A stretch of 61,867 nt of DNA from CAZNEZ01 sp964572475. Its GTDB lineage: Bacteria; Bacillota; Clostridia; Lachnospirales; Lachnospiraceae. Below the pieces are notes generated by a model. It did not search any database. It was given only the letters and a program-made list of their open reading frames with translations, and was not told the DNA's origin. Numbering within the stretch: position 1 is the stretch's first letter; every line of letters begins with the position of its first letter. The DNA lies in contig CAZNEZ010000009.1 of assembly GCA_964572475.1 (NCBI GenBank), forward strand, positions 1-61,867, read 5' to 3'. A program made the translations under genes and the position numbers. Below, piece by piece: positions 18,618 through 28,584 of this stretch.

Positions 18618-21611
18618 ATGAAACCTAGTTTAGAGTGGCTATATAATCCACAGATATTTGAAATAAATAGAGTCAAAGCTCATTCAGATCATAAGTTTAC
18701 ACAAGGTAATGAAGTACAAAGATTTAGTCTTAATGGTACATGGAAGTTTTCATATAGTGAGAGTGTACAAAATAGGTTACAAGGGTTTTACGATAAAGAA
18801 TTTGATACTTCAGTAATGAATGATATAGAGGTTCCAGGTCATCCAGAGATGCAGGGATATGGTAAATGCCAATATCTTAATATGATGTATCCTTGGGATG
18901 GACAAGCCAATATTAATCCTGGCGAAGACTTTGGAGATTATAACCCAGTTAGTGCCTATGTTAAAGATTTTATTCTTCCAGAAAAATTCAAGGGAAGAAA
19001 AACAATTATTTCTTTTCAGGGTGTTGAGAATGCCTTTTATCTATGGGTTAACGGAGAATTTGTAGGATATAGTGAAGATAGCTATACACCAGCAGAGTTT
19101 GATCTTACGAATTATCTTAAGCTTGGTAATAATAGGATTGCAGTTGAGGTATTTAGAAGATGTTCAGGTACATGGCTGGAAGATCAGGATGTATTTGCGT
19201 TTTCAGGAATTTTTAGAGATGTTTATATCTATACAGTTCCAGAGAATCATATCAGAGATATGTTTGTTCATACTGAACTTGATAGTGAATATAAGAATGG
19301 AACACTTAAGATTGATGCAGATATTACGGGAGAAGATGATATACTTATTGATATTTCACTAAGTAATCCTAATAATGAAAAGTTATTTATCAAATTAAAG
19401 AGTACAAGAGAAGATGCATTTTCTATACCTATTGAGGTGGAAAATGTTGAGTGTTGGAGTGCAGAAAGACCATATCTTTACAACTTGACTATTATTCTTA
19501 GAGATTCCAGCTTTAGAGAGATTGAAACAATCAATCAAAAAGTTGGTTTTAGAACAATGGAGATGAAGAATGGAATTATGTGTATTAATGGCAAAAGAAT
19601 CATCTTTAAGGGTGTTAATAGACATGAATTTAATAATAAAAAAGGAAGATGCGTAACTGTTGAAGATATGCTTTTTGATGTAAAATTTATGAAAAGACAT
19701 AATATTAATGCAGTTAGAACATGTCATTATCCGAATCAGTCAATGTGGTATGATCTTTGTGATGAGTATGGTATTTATCTTATAGATGAAACTAACCTTG
19801 AAACTCATGGCAGCTGGTCTGATGGTGAAAGAGATCCTATGGTTGTAGTTCCAGGAGACAGACCAGAGTGGGGAGATATTGTTATAGATAGAGCCAACTC
19901 AATGCTTCAAAGAGATAAAAATCATCCATCGGTAGTAATATGGTCTTGTGGAAATGAAAGTTATGGCGGACTTAATATTTTTAATATGTCAGAGCATTTT
20001 CGTAAGTATGACCCTTCAAGATTGGTGCATTATGAAGGCGTTGTATGGGATAGAAGATATAATGATACAACTGATATGGAAAGTAGAATGTATGCTAAAG
20101 TTCCTGATATTGAGCAGTTCCTTACCGAGACTAGTGAAAAACCATACATAAGTTGTGAATATATGCATGCAATGGGCAACTCTTGTGGTGGAATGCATTG
20201 TTATACTGAATTAGAAGAAAAGTTCGATAGATATCAGGGTGGATTTATATGGGATTATATAGATCAGGCACTTATATATAAGGATGAAGATGGTGTACAA
20301 AAACTAGGATATGGAGGAGATTTTGGGGATAGACCTAATGATAATAATTTCTGCACAGATGGAATTATCTATTCAGATAGAACTATTTCTCCTAAGGTTC
20401 AGGAAGTAAAATATCTGTATCAGAATATTAAACTATTGCCAGCGGAGAATGGTGTACTTATTAGGAACCAGAATTTATTTGAGTCTACACATGGACTAGA
20501 GCTTAGAATATCGCTTCTATGTGATGGTATTAAGGTTGCAGGTGCTCATGGTGAGCCGATTATAGAAGCTGGATGTGAAGAATTTATTCCTATAGAATTT
20601 CCAGAACATGATGCTCATGGTGAACTTATTATGCAGGCATCACTTGTACTTAAGAATGATACAAAATGGGCGGATGCAGGGTTTGAGATTGCATTTGGAC
20701 AAAAGATTATTAGTGAGAGTGTTAAAACAGATGTAAAGCCAGCAACTAAGAATATGAAGATAGTTAATGGCAACAAAAATATTGGAATATATGCTGAGAG
20801 ATTTACAGCAATGTTCAGCAGACAGGAAGGTGGACTTATCTCTCTGTGCTATGATGGAAAAGAATATATTGTAAGAAAGCCAATGCCTAGTTATTATAGA
20901 GCGATGACTGATAATGATAAAGGATGTAATTTCCAATTTAGAGCAGGCATCTGGCGATTTGCAGAAGCAGTTCAAAAATGTATAGATACCAAATTTACTG
21001 AAACTGAGAATTCAGCTGTTGTTGAATTTACTTATTTACTTCCTATCCCAACAGAAGATGGGGTACAGGTTAAAGTAAGATATGAAGTGTTTGAAGATGG
21101 CCAGATTGATGTGAATGTAGTGTATCCGGGTGCAGCTAATCTTCCGGAATTACCTTTATTTGGACTTTTATTTAAGATGGATAAGAAATATAAGAATTTT
21201 GAATATTATGGACTTGGACCAGATGAAAACTATGTAGATAGGAATAATGGTGCAAGATATGGAATCTTTAGACAGAATGTTTCCGATAATATGGCGAAGT
21301 ATATCGTACCTCAGACTTGCGGTAACAGAACAGAAGTAAGATGGATTAGATTGTTTAATGAACTTGATAAAGGAATCACATTTACGTCAGGCAATAGACC
21401 GTTACAGGTAACAGTACTTAATAACAGTGAAACAGAACTTGAGAATGCACAACATATTTATGAACTTCCAGCACCTGAATATACATATGTTAATATATGT
21501 GGAGCAATGATGGGAGTTGGCGGGGATGATAGTTGGGGAGCCCCAGTTCATCAGGAATATATGGTTTCATCGGAGAAGAAAGTTGAGTTTAGTTTTAGCA
21601 TAAGAGGATAG
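18618..21611 (+). CDS. lacZ: Beta-galactosidase, GH2 family (LacZ type)
   Basis: A 997-residue intracellular enzyme without a signal peptide. It has the LacZ domain order: jelly-roll sugar-binding, Ig-like, TIM barrel, Ig-like, and C-terminal beta-sandwich (Bgal_small_N). The acid/base is Glu447 in WSCGNESYGG and the nucleophile is Glu514 in SCEYMHAMGNS. The metal/substrate block NRHEFNNKKGR is present. A TTG at 18600 is possible, but AAGGAG at 18604-18609 fits the ATG at 18618. No transporter or lac regulator is adjacent. An amidase gene follows after 4 bases. Confidence 0.95.
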   Translation: MKPSLEWLYNPQIFEINRVKAHSDHKFTQGNEVQRFSLNGTWKFSYSESVQNRLQGFYDKEFDTSVMNDIEVPGHPEMQGYGKCQYLNMMYPWDGQANINPGEDFGDYNPVSAYVKDFILPEKFKGRKTIISFQGVENAFYLWVNGEFVGYSEDSYTPAEFDLTNYLKLGNNRIAVEVFRRCSGTWLEDQDVFAFSGIFRDVYIYTVPENHIRDMFVHTELDSEYKNGTLKIDADITGEDDILIDISLSNPNNEKLFIKLKSTREDAFSIPIEVENVECWSAERPYLYNLTIILRDSSFREIETINQKVGFRTMEMKNGIMCINGKRIIFKGVNRHEFNNKKGRCVTVEDMLFDVKFMKRHNINAVRTCHYPNQSMWYDLCDEYGIYLIDETNLETHGSWSDGERDPMVVVPGDRPEWGDIVIDRANSMLQRDKNHPSVVIWSCGNESYGGLNIFNMSEHFRKYDPSRLVHYEGVVWDRRYNDTTDMESRMYAKVPDIEQFLTETSEKPYISCEYMHAMGNSCGGMHCYTELEEKFDRYQGGFIWDYIDQALIYKDEDGVQKLGYGGDFGDRPNDNNFCTDGIIYSDRTISPKVQEVKYLYQNIKLLPAENGVLIRNQNLFESTHGLELRISLLCDGIKVAGAHGEPIIEAGCEEFIPIEFPEHDAHGELIMQASLVLKNDTKWADAGFEIAFGQKIISESVKTDVKPATKNMKIVNGNKNIGIYAERFTAMFSRQEGGLISLCYDGKEYIVRKPMPSYYRAMTDNDKGCNFQFRAGIWRFAEAVQKCIDTKFTETENSAVVEFTYLLPIPTEDGVQVKVRYEVFEDGQIDVNVVYPGAANLPELPLFGLLFKMDKKYKNFEYYGLGPDENYVDRNNGARYGIFRQNVSDNMAKYIVPQTCGNRTEVRWIRLFNELDKGITFTSGNRPLQVTVLNNSETELENAQHIYELPAPEYTYVNICGAMMGVGGDDSWGAPVHQEYMVSSEKKVEFSFSIRG

Positions 21612-21615
21612 AAAA

Positions 21616-22386
21616 ATGAGTAATGATGATAACGGACAGATAGAATATACGAAAGTTAGACAAGATACACAGATTCAGGATAAAATGACAAGAGCTTCTT
21701 CTAAGAGAGAAAGATATAGAAAAAGAAGACGTAAGAAGATAATTAAACTGATTCTATTGGCAGTTATTGCTTTAGCAGTTGTAGTTGGCTTAATCATTGG
21801 GATTTCTAAACTTATAGGAAATGTCTGTAGCAAGGATGATGCAGTTCCAGTATTGGTTAAAGAATCTTTAAATGAAAGTAAAAATCCAGTTGAAGAGCCA
21901 GAGATTGATGAAGAATTTATTGAGATTAATGAGTATTCAAGACCTGGAGATAAGTTAACCAATGTTAATAATATAGTTGTTCATTATACAGGTAATCCTG
22001 GAACTACAGCTATGCATAATAGGGATTACTTTGAATCACTTGCAACTTCTCATGAGGCATATGCAAGCAGTCACTTTGTTGTCGGATTAGAAGGGGAAAT
22101 CATTCAGTGTATTCCTCTTGACGAGATTGCATATTGCTCAAACGATAGGAATAATGACACAATAGCCATAGAAGTTACACATAGAGATGATAGTGGCAAG
22201 TTTAATGAGGCTTCATATGATTCACTAGTTAAACTGTGTGCATGGCTGTGTTATGAATATAATCTTGATTCCGAAGATATTATTAGACACTATGATGTTA
22301 CTGGAAAGGTATGCCCTAAGTATTTTGTTGACTATCCAGAAGAATGGCAGAACTTTAAAGATAAAGTGAAGGCTGAGATACAGTAA
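21616..22386 (+). CDS. Membrane-anchored N-acetylmuramoyl-L-alanine amidase (Amidase_2/PGRP fold)
   Basis: A 256-residue protein. A very basic N terminus (KRERYRKRRRKKIIK) precedes one transmembrane helix (about 46-68), then an acidic linker and an Amidase_2 domain. Zinc ligands are probably His in NIVVHYTGN and the His and Cys in RHYDVTGKVCPKYF, the arrangement of T7 lysozyme-like amidases. It should cut the bond between muramic acid and the stem peptide outside the cell. The gene starts 4 bases after lacZ, so it is probably coupled to it, an odd pairing. Confidence 0.9.
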   Translation: MSNDDNGQIEYTKVRQDTQIQDKMTRASSKRERYRKRRRKKIIKLILLAVIALAVVVGLIIGISKLIGNVCSKDDAVPVLVKESLNESKNPVEEPEIDEEFIEINEYSRPGDKLTNVNNIVVHYTGNPGTTAMHNRDYFESLATSHEAYASSHFVVGLEGEIIQCIPLDEIAYCSNDRNNDTIAIEVTHRDDSGKFNEASYDSLVKLCAWLCYEYNLDSEDIIRHYDVTGKVCPKYFVDYPEEWQNFKDKVKAEIQ

Positions 22387-22414
22387 TAAAGTTAGAAAAT
22401 TGCGCAGTAGCGTA

Positions 22415-22446
22415 AAAAGCGCTTGTGCCGACAAGCGCTTTTTTAT
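22415..22446. terminator. Terminator built on the GCGCTTG hairpin
   Basis: Perfect 12-bp stem (22415-22426 and 22431-22442, arm AAAAGCGCTTGT) with a GCCG tetraloop, then T run. It separates the amidase from the convergent pmbA. The same hairpin core recurs at 43883-43910. Confidence 0.88.
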
Positions 22447-22474
22447 AGGAAATTATGCAGGAACGTGGAGTATT

Positions 22475-23770
22475 CTATTTTCCTGATATTATAATGCCGT
22501 CAAATGCCATATATGGTAAAACATCTCCGCCTGTACATACAGTTTCAGTGGATATGCCTGACAGATGATTGAGCATTTCAGCTATATTTCCATTAACCAT
22601 AGTTTCTGATAAAGCGCCCTTTATCTTACCATTCTCGATTAGAAAGCTGTTTTTAGCGACTCCAGAGAAATCGCCATTTATTCCAGGCTGTCCGCCAGAA
22701 AACGAATCAACTAAAATTCCGTTCTTAACATTTTTAATTATTTCATCTAGGGACTGTGTACCGGGTTGAATGATAAAATTGAGCTGTCCGTTTTTAGACC
22801 TGTTATACCCTGTCTTTTTAGAAATGTAATAGTCTATAATGAAATTCTTTAACTGTCCATTCTTAATGAAGTCATATGGCTCTGATTTAAAACCATCAAA
22901 TGTAAGTGTTTCACCACAAACAATCCGTTTATCTTCTGGGTCTATACAAATACTGATTCTTGAATCTGCAACCTGCTTTTCAAGCATATTGAGCCAAATG
23001 CTGGTTTTTTCTAATATAGCTGAACCACTTGCTAATGATGTAACAAAATACATAAAGTATCCTGCACATGATGGCGACAAAATCATTGTGCCTGTAAATT
23101 TTCCTTCCATAGGCTGCGAATCAAGCTGTTTACTTGCTATTTGTAGTTTTTCTCTAATATTAGCCATCTCTATAAAAGGTTTGTCAAGCTTATCGGTATC
23201 AAATCCTGCATAAATAGCGGATGTTGTCTTATCCCCCTCATGACCAGATATCTCTATACCTATAGAATATGAGCCTATGTATTCTTCACAAAAAGTTCCA
23301 TTAGTATTAACATATGCCATATGTCTTTTGTTATGAGATACTATTAGGCTGTTCAATAATACGTTCTTGTATTCTGATTTGATATGTTCTGCAAGTTCAT
23401 AGCTTCTGTCAAATAGTAATTCCATATCAGGATTATAAACACCTTTGTCTGCATATATATCACCTTGATAAGGAGCAATATCATAAGCTTCATCTTCGCT
23501 ACCTGACTGAGCAGACATAAGTGCCATATCCACTGCATTTTCAATGCTACTGTCTTCAAGCTTATTGGAATAGTAAGAGCCTTTCTTTTGATTCAGATAT
23601 GTCAGTACATTTATATCCTCATTGAACAAGGTTCTAAATAATGTAAATTTGCCATTTTCCATATTAAACTCTTGTGTTTGTGATTCTGTAACAAATACCT
23701 GTCCCTTATCTGCACATTTTTTATTCATACAATCTATGGTTTTGTGAGCAATTGCAATGATATCTGCCAT
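22475..23770 (-). CDS. pmbA: TldE/PmbA-family protein, non-catalytic partner of TldD
   Basis: A 431-residue protein of the TldD/PmbA superfamily. It has the family C-terminal GGxxPGINGDFSGVAKNSFLIENGKI but lacks the HExxxH zinc motif, as known for TldE. In the TldD/TldE heterodimer the TldE subunit completes the protease chamber. Its ATG is one base past the tldD stop, so the two are translationally coupled. In other bacteria the pair finishes processing of modified peptides such as microcin B17 or degrades unfolded peptides. Confidence 0.92.
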   Translation of the reverse strand: MADIIAIAHKTIDCMNKKCADKGQVFVTESQTQEFNMENGKFTLFRTLFNEDINVLTYLNQKKGSYYSNKLEDSSIENAVDMALMSAQSGSEDEAYDIAPYQGDIYADKGVYNPDMELLFDRSYELAEHIKSEYKNVLLNSLIVSHNKRHMAYVNTNGTFCEEYIGSYSIGIEISGHEGDKTTSAIYAGFDTDKLDKPFIEMANIREKLQIASKQLDSQPMEGKFTGTMILSPSCAGYFMYFVTSLASGSAILEKTSIWLNMLEKQVADSRISICIDPEDKRIVCGETLTFDGFKSEPYDFIKNGQLKNFIIDYYISKKTGYNRSKNGQLNFIIQPGTQSLDEIIKNVKNGILVDSFSGGQPGINGDFSGVAKNSFLIENGKIKGALSETMVNGNIAEMLNHLSGISTETVCTGGDVLPYMAFDGIIISGK

Positions 23771-23771
23771 A

Positions 23772-25157
23772 TTATCGTCCTCCTATCATTATCTTACATC
23801 TAATTGCTGGGCCGCCCATACCAACTGGTATCATTTGCTTCTTCCCACAGAAACCAGAACCTACCCATACCATACTATCGGATATCATATCAACAGTTTT
23901 TAACATATTAAAGGCAACTCCTGAAACAGTGGTATTTAAAAGTGCACGGCCTATTTTGCCATTCTTGATTTCATAGCCTTCACATACACCAAACATAAAC
24001 TCTCCTGTAAGATCAGCCTGCCCATTGTTGCTATCTATAAGATAGTATCCATTATCTACAGAGGCAATTAAGTCTTCAAGTTTGTCGGTACCGGGAAGAA
24101 TAGCAGTATTTCGCATTCTGATAAGAGGCTCATCTGAAAATCCCCAGGCACGGGCATTGCCAGCCGGCTCCATACCAAATTGTAATGCTGTTTCTCTATT
24201 GTTCATATATCCTGTAAGAATGCCATCTTTAATTAGTTCTACATCTCTAGCTTCAATACCCTCATCATCCAGATATACAGGAAGAGGAGCCTGTTTTCCC
24301 AAAGCAGTATGTGCAAAATCTATCATATTCACTTTTGGAGATGCAATCATTTTGTTTAGTGCAGGCCCGGCTACAGAACCTCCTTTAACTAAATCTGCTT
24401 CGACAGTATGACCGACTGCTTCATGAGAAAGCATACCCGTCATCATACCTCCAAGAATTACAGTCTTATATCCAGCTTCAGGATAAATACCTTCTTTTTT
24501 CTTCATAAGTGAATCGTATAATTTATTTATTCCATTAAATATGTATTCAATATCCTTAAAGCTATCATCAAAACAGCCAAATCCGCCAAAAACTTTATAA
24601 AGCTCAATAGGTGTTCCGTTAGTTGACTGTGCTGAAAGAGTTACATAAATATAGCATCTTGGTGAAGTAACATGTCCATTTTTACCATCAGATGTATATA
24701 TAATCTTTTCAGTAGAATCTTCTGCATACACAACAGAACGACTAAGAAGATTGGGATAATTTTTTAATATATAAGTGTCTATGTCGGAGCATACTTCTAT
24801 AACTCTTTTTTGTTCTACATCTACTATAGTTTTGTTGATTTGAATATAACCAGGTGTTACTGCAGGAATGTTCTGGTCTTGTCTGTGCTGCTTTTTATCC
24901 AGAAAAATAGCATTCTCTGTAGCTGCTCTAAGAACTGCTTCTGCCTTTGCTTCGCTATATTCGCATGAAGAAGAAAAACCATACATTCCGTTTTTATTAA
25001 CACGAGCACTTATGCCTGAGACTTCAGAGCGATTATTAGCAACTAGATTACCCTGAAGTAAGACTACTCGTCTGTTACGATTTTCATGTGCTCTTAGTTC
25101 TGTATGTACCCCAGTTTCAAAAAAAGAAACTTTATTCTGTATAATATCATTTAACAT
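23772..25157 (-). CDS. tldD: TldD-family zinc metalloprotease
   Basis: A 461-residue protein. The zinc motif HExxxH is present as SHEAVGHTVEADLV (His245, Glu246, His250). The family tail SMVWVGSGFCGKKQMIPVGMGGPAIRCKIMIGG is complete, including the conserved Cys and PVGxGGP. With PmbA/TldE it forms an ATP-independent protease chamber that threads unstructured peptides. The start has an AGGAGG site. It lies between yjbQ and pmbA in one minus-strand operon. Confidence 0.94.
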   Translation of the reverse strand: MLNDIIQNKVSFFETGVHTELRAHENRNRRVVLLQGNLVANNRSEVSGISARVNKNGMYGFSSSCEYSEAKAEAVLRAATENAIFLDKKQHRQDQNIPAVTPGYIQINKTIVDVEQKRVIEVCSDIDTYILKNYPNLLSRSVVYAEDSTEKIIYTSDGKNGHVTSPRCYIYVTLSAQSTNGTPIELYKVFGGFGCFDDSFKDIEYIFNGINKLYDSLMKKKEGIYPEAGYKTVILGGMMTGMLSHEAVGHTVEADLVKGGSVAGPALNKMIASPKVNMIDFAHTALGKQAPLPVYLDDEGIEARDVELIKDGILTGYMNNRETALQFGMEPAGNARAWGFSDEPLIRMRNTAILPGTDKLEDLIASVDNGYYLIDSNNGQADLTGEFMFGVCEGYEIKNGKIGRALLNTTVSGVAFNMLKTVDMISDSMVWVGSGFCGKKQMIPVGMGGPAIRCKIMIGGR

Positions 25158-25186
25158 TTATATCCTCCTATATATTAATATTATGA

Positions 25187-25591
25187 TTAGTCCTCTATTA
25201 TTTTAACATAGAAATTTCTGTTCCTAGGACCATCAAATTCACAAAAGTAAATATCCTGCCAGATTCCTAAAAGAAGTTTGCCTTCAGCTATAATTACGGT
25301 TGCCGAAGCATTAACTGAGGTAGATTTTAGGTGAGCATGAGAGTTACCTTCAAAGTGTCTGTAATTATTATCTTCTACAGGAAATATTTTGTCAAGACCA
25401 TATAATATGTCATCTTTAACGTCTGGGTCAGCATTCTCATTGATTGTAATCCCTGCTGTGGTATGAGGACAATATATTATGGCTATACCGTTCGTAACTC
25501 CTGATTCCTTTAAATCTTCACGAACTTCATTAGTTATATTAATTAATTTTTGAAAATCTTTGATTGATATATTATGTTTGTAGAGGTTCAT
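25187..25591 (-). CDS. yjbQ: YjbQ family protein (UPF0047, secondary thiamine-phosphate synthase enzyme)
   Basis: A 134-residue protein with the UPF0047 signature: IIYCPHTTAGITINENADPDV and HFEGNSHAHLKSTSVNASATVIIAEGKLLLGIWQDIYFCEFDGPRNR. Members have weak thiamine-phosphate synthase activity in vitro, but the true role is unsettled. It is the first gene of the yjbQ-tldD-pmbA operon, 29 bases ahead of tldD. Confidence 0.92.
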   Translation of the reverse strand: MNLYKHNISIKDFQKLINITNEVREDLKESGVTNGIAIIYCPHTTAGITINENADPDVKDDILYGLDKIFPVEDNNYRHFEGNSHAHLKSTSVNASATVIIAEGKLLLGIWQDIYFCEFDGPRNRNFYVKIIED

Positions 25592-25750
25592 AATAGTCCT
25601 TTCTCTTAATATCTTTTTAGTATTATTTTATTACTATATCATAGCATATGAATAGCCCTTTTTTCACAAAAAATTAAATGAAAATCATAAAATTAGGTCA
25701 ATAGTACTATATGAAATTTCTTTTTTTACCTATTCTTTATTACAAAAATT

Positions 25751-25759
25751 TGGTATAAT
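25751..25759 (+). promoter_or_regulatory. Extended -10 promoter of the GGDEF-EAL gene
   Basis: TGGTATAAT at 25751-25759 is a perfect extended -10. No good -35 is visible, as is common for extended -10 promoters. The start codon is 34 bases downstream. Confidence 0.6.
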
Positions 25760-25792
25760 AGACAAAGAAAAGTTTATTAGAAAGGTAAAATA

Positions 25793-28549
25793 ATGACCGA
25801 GAACATCAATCAGTGGCAAATGATAGATGGCGAATTGATAAATATAGATGAATATATTTTCAATAGTGACGCTAAGGATATAGATTTTAATAAAATTTTA
25901 AACATTAAAGAACTTCAGCTATATCAGGATGTTCTTTTTAAAGCACAAAAAATTAATGCTGAAGTATTTGATATGAAAGGCTGCCCTGTAACAAGAGTAA
26001 CTGGTGATAGAGAAGACTTTGAATTTCTCACGAATAATATAGGGATAGAGAAGCTAGAAAAATTCCAAAAAAGTATTATAGATAGGGGACTTAATAGCCA
26101 TAACGTATATTGGATGGATACGGAATATGTTAACATTAAGTGTATTTCTATTCCTATTTTAGCTGGAAAAACAGTGATTGGAATAATGGCGTTAGTTGTC
26201 ATCTATGATAAAGATATTTATATAAAGAAAAAAAGCGGAAAAGTTATTGATACAGATAAGATGAAATTTATCACAACTGAAGAACAAGTTAAGATGAGTA
26301 TTGACATTGTCAGAATGTTTATTAACAAGATAGTGAAATTCTCATATAGCAATATGATTGTTTTACAAGAGATTGAAGAAAATCGTAAGTCTAAGCTTGC
26401 TATGAATGATGAACTTCAGAGAAATGAAGCATTTACGAAGATAGTTCAGCTTCTTGAAGAAGATAAGAATTTTGAAGATATTGCACAGATAGTGCTTGAG
26501 ATAGTTGGAGAATATCTAAATGTAAGTAGTGCAATGATTATTAAAAAGAGTACATCAGATACTTGTGCATTAGTGGGTGAATGGAACAGGGATGAAAATA
26601 ACGCATTTTTCAAAAAAATAACAAGTATTAAGCCATTTGTTAATAGAATGTTATGTGAACAAGAACTTACATATTCTACAATTGATTGCAATGATGATGA
26701 GATAAAAGATATAATTCTTAAATCGGATAATCATGCTATTATGACATATCCTATATATATCAGTAAAAGACCTGCAATGTATGCAGTTTTTGCAGATGAT
26801 GATTCTAATAGAGAGTGGGACAATCTTACTATTAGATTTGTATCAGATATATGTAAAATGATACAGAGTATATTATGTAAGAAGATATCAACGAATTCTC
26901 TTGTTAGTTCATATAGTGCGCTAAAGGATATTCTTGACAATATTGGAAGCGCATTATTTGTTGTAGATAAATCCAGTAAAGAGATTTTGTTTTGTAACAG
27001 TAGTATGAAGAGATATCACAAATCAGACTTAGTAGGTAAGCACTGCTGTGAGATTCATTTTGGAGAAGATGACCGTAATTGTGAGGAATGTAAGATTTTA
27101 AAGGCCAGCAGTTACTTTAGAGAGGTCTTTGATGAGGAAAAACAGGCTTGGCTTGAGATAAGAAATAATGATATTACATGGGTAGATGGAAGATTAGTTT
27201 CTCTTGCTATAATTACAGATGTTACAGAGAATAAAAAATACCAAAAGAGAATAGAATTTCAGGCTAATAATGATTTCCTTACAGGGCTATATAATAGAAT
27301 GCGCTGTGAAGAAGATTTATCAGTATGTATTGAGGAAGCAATTGCAACAGGAAAAAGTGGAGCTCTCATGTTCATTGACCTTGATGACTTTAAACATATA
27401 AATGATGGACTTGGACATCAGTATGGAGATATGCTTTTGAAGATGATTTCACTTGGACTTCAGCAGATTAAAGGACTTGAGGAGAGATGCTATAGAGTAG
27501 GCGGTGATGAATTTATCATTATTGTTGAACCAGAACAATATAAAAATATGGATAATATTTTAGCTAATATTAAAAAGCTATTTTGTAAAGCATGGTATCT
27601 GAATGGAACAGAATATTACTGTACTATGAGTATGGGAATTGTTAATTATCCTGAAGATGGGGAAGATGTAAATGATTTGCTTAAAAAAGCCGATATTGCA
27701 ATGTATGATGCAAAGAAAAGCGGTAAGAACAGATATGAATATTATAGTACAGGTGAGGAAAGATCATCAGTAAAACGACTTGATATTGAAAAGAACATGA
27801 GGTCTGCTGTAGCTATAGGCTGTGAAGAATTTGAGCTTTTTATTCAACCTATAATTGATGTTAAAACAAAGAATTGTACAGGCGGAGAGGCATTAATTAG
27901 ATGGAATAGTGATAATCTGGGATTTTTAAATCCAGTTGATTTTATACCTTTGGCAGAACATTTAGGGCTAATTACACCTATTGGAGATTATTTCTTAAGA
28001 AAAGCCTGTATAGCAAACAGGCGTTGGAGCGATATGGGTATTGATAAGCGTATTAATGTTAATCTATCGGTAGTTCAATTGCTTCAGAACAATGCGGTAG
28101 AAAAAATTGAAGATGCAATAGTAAGTACAGGAGTTAAACCTGAGAATCTAGTACTTGAGGTAACAGAGAGCCTTGCTATTAATGATATGAGCAGAATGAA
28201 AAAAAAAATTAAGAGTATTAAAGAGCTTGGAGTTAAAATTGCATTAGATGATTTTGGAACAGGATATTCATCACTTAATTACATAAAACAGATGGCACTT
28301 GATATAATTAAAGTAGACAGAACATTTGTGCAGGACCTTGTAGAAGATGATTATGCACAAACATTTGTTAAACTTATAACAGAGTTATCAGATAAACTAG
28401 ATATGAAGGTATGCGTTGAGGGTATTGAGAGCATTGGACAGTTTGAAATGCTTGAAAAGCTTAATGTCGCATTAGCACAAGGGTATTATTTTAGTAGACC
28501 TATACCACTTAGACAATTTGAAAAAGAGTTTTTGAATATTAAGGAATAA
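25793..28549 (+). CDS. PAS-GGDEF-EAL cyclic-di-GMP enzyme
   Basis: A 918-residue cytoplasmic protein with no membrane helix. Order: an N-terminal sensory domain (about 1-190, reminiscent of PocR), a GAF-like domain (about 215-360), a PAS domain (about 375-485), GGDEF (about 490-650) and EAL (about 665-905). The active-site GGDEF is exact (about residue 570), so cyclase activity is expected. The EAL domain keeps EALIRW, the EVTES glutamate, DDFGTGYSS and the KVDRTF lysine, so phosphodiesterase activity is also expected. The PAS carries CC...CEEC, a likely redox or metal site. It is monocistronic or co-transcribed with the YdcF-like gene 35 bases on. Confidence 0.94.
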   Translation: MTENINQWQMIDGELINIDEYIFNSDAKDIDFNKILNIKELQLYQDVLFKAQKINAEVFDMKGCPVTRVTGDREDFEFLTNNIGIEKLEKFQKSIIDRGLNSHNVYWMDTEYVNIKCISIPILAGKTVIGIMALVVIYDKDIYIKKKSGKVIDTDKMKFITTEEQVKMSIDIVRMFINKIVKFSYSNMIVLQEIEENRKSKLAMNDELQRNEAFTKIVQLLEEDKNFEDIAQIVLEIVGEYLNVSSAMIIKKSTSDTCALVGEWNRDENNAFFKKITSIKPFVNRMLCEQELTYSTIDCNDDEIKDIILKSDNHAIMTYPIYISKRPAMYAVFADDDSNREWDNLTIRFVSDICKMIQSILCKKISTNSLVSSYSALKDILDNIGSALFVVDKSSKEILFCNSSMKRYHKSDLVGKHCCEIHFGEDDRNCEECKILKASSYFREVFDEEKQAWLEIRNNDITWVDGRLVSLAIITDVTENKKYQKRIEFQANNDFLTGLYNRMRCEEDLSVCIEEAIATGKSGALMFIDLDDFKHINDGLGHQYGDMLLKMISLGLQQIKGLEERCYRVGGDEFIIIVEPEQYKNMDNILANIKKLFCKAWYLNGTEYYCTMSMGIVNYPEDGEDVNDLLKKADIAMYDAKKSGKNRYEYYSTGEERSSVKRLDIEKNMRSAVAIGCEEFELFIQPIIDVKTKNCTGGEALIRWNSDNLGFLNPVDFIPLAEHLGLITPIGDYFLRKACIANRRWSDMGIDKRINVNLSVVQLLQNNAVEKIEDAIVSTGVKPENLVLEVTESLAINDMSRMKKKIKSIKELGVKIALDDFGTGYSSLNYIKQMALDIIKVDRTFVQDLVEDDYAQTFVKLITELSDKLDMKVCVEGIESIGQFEMLEKLNVALAQGYYFSRPIPLRQFEKEFLNIKE

Positions 28550-28584
28550 TTGACCAAAAATTAAAGAAAAGAGGAAGAGATGAT

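Noticed and set aside
19395..19727. A 110-residue open frame on the minus strand within lacZ
   Set aside because: It lies fully opposite a strongly conserved gene, has no ribosome site and its composition is that of a shadow frame.
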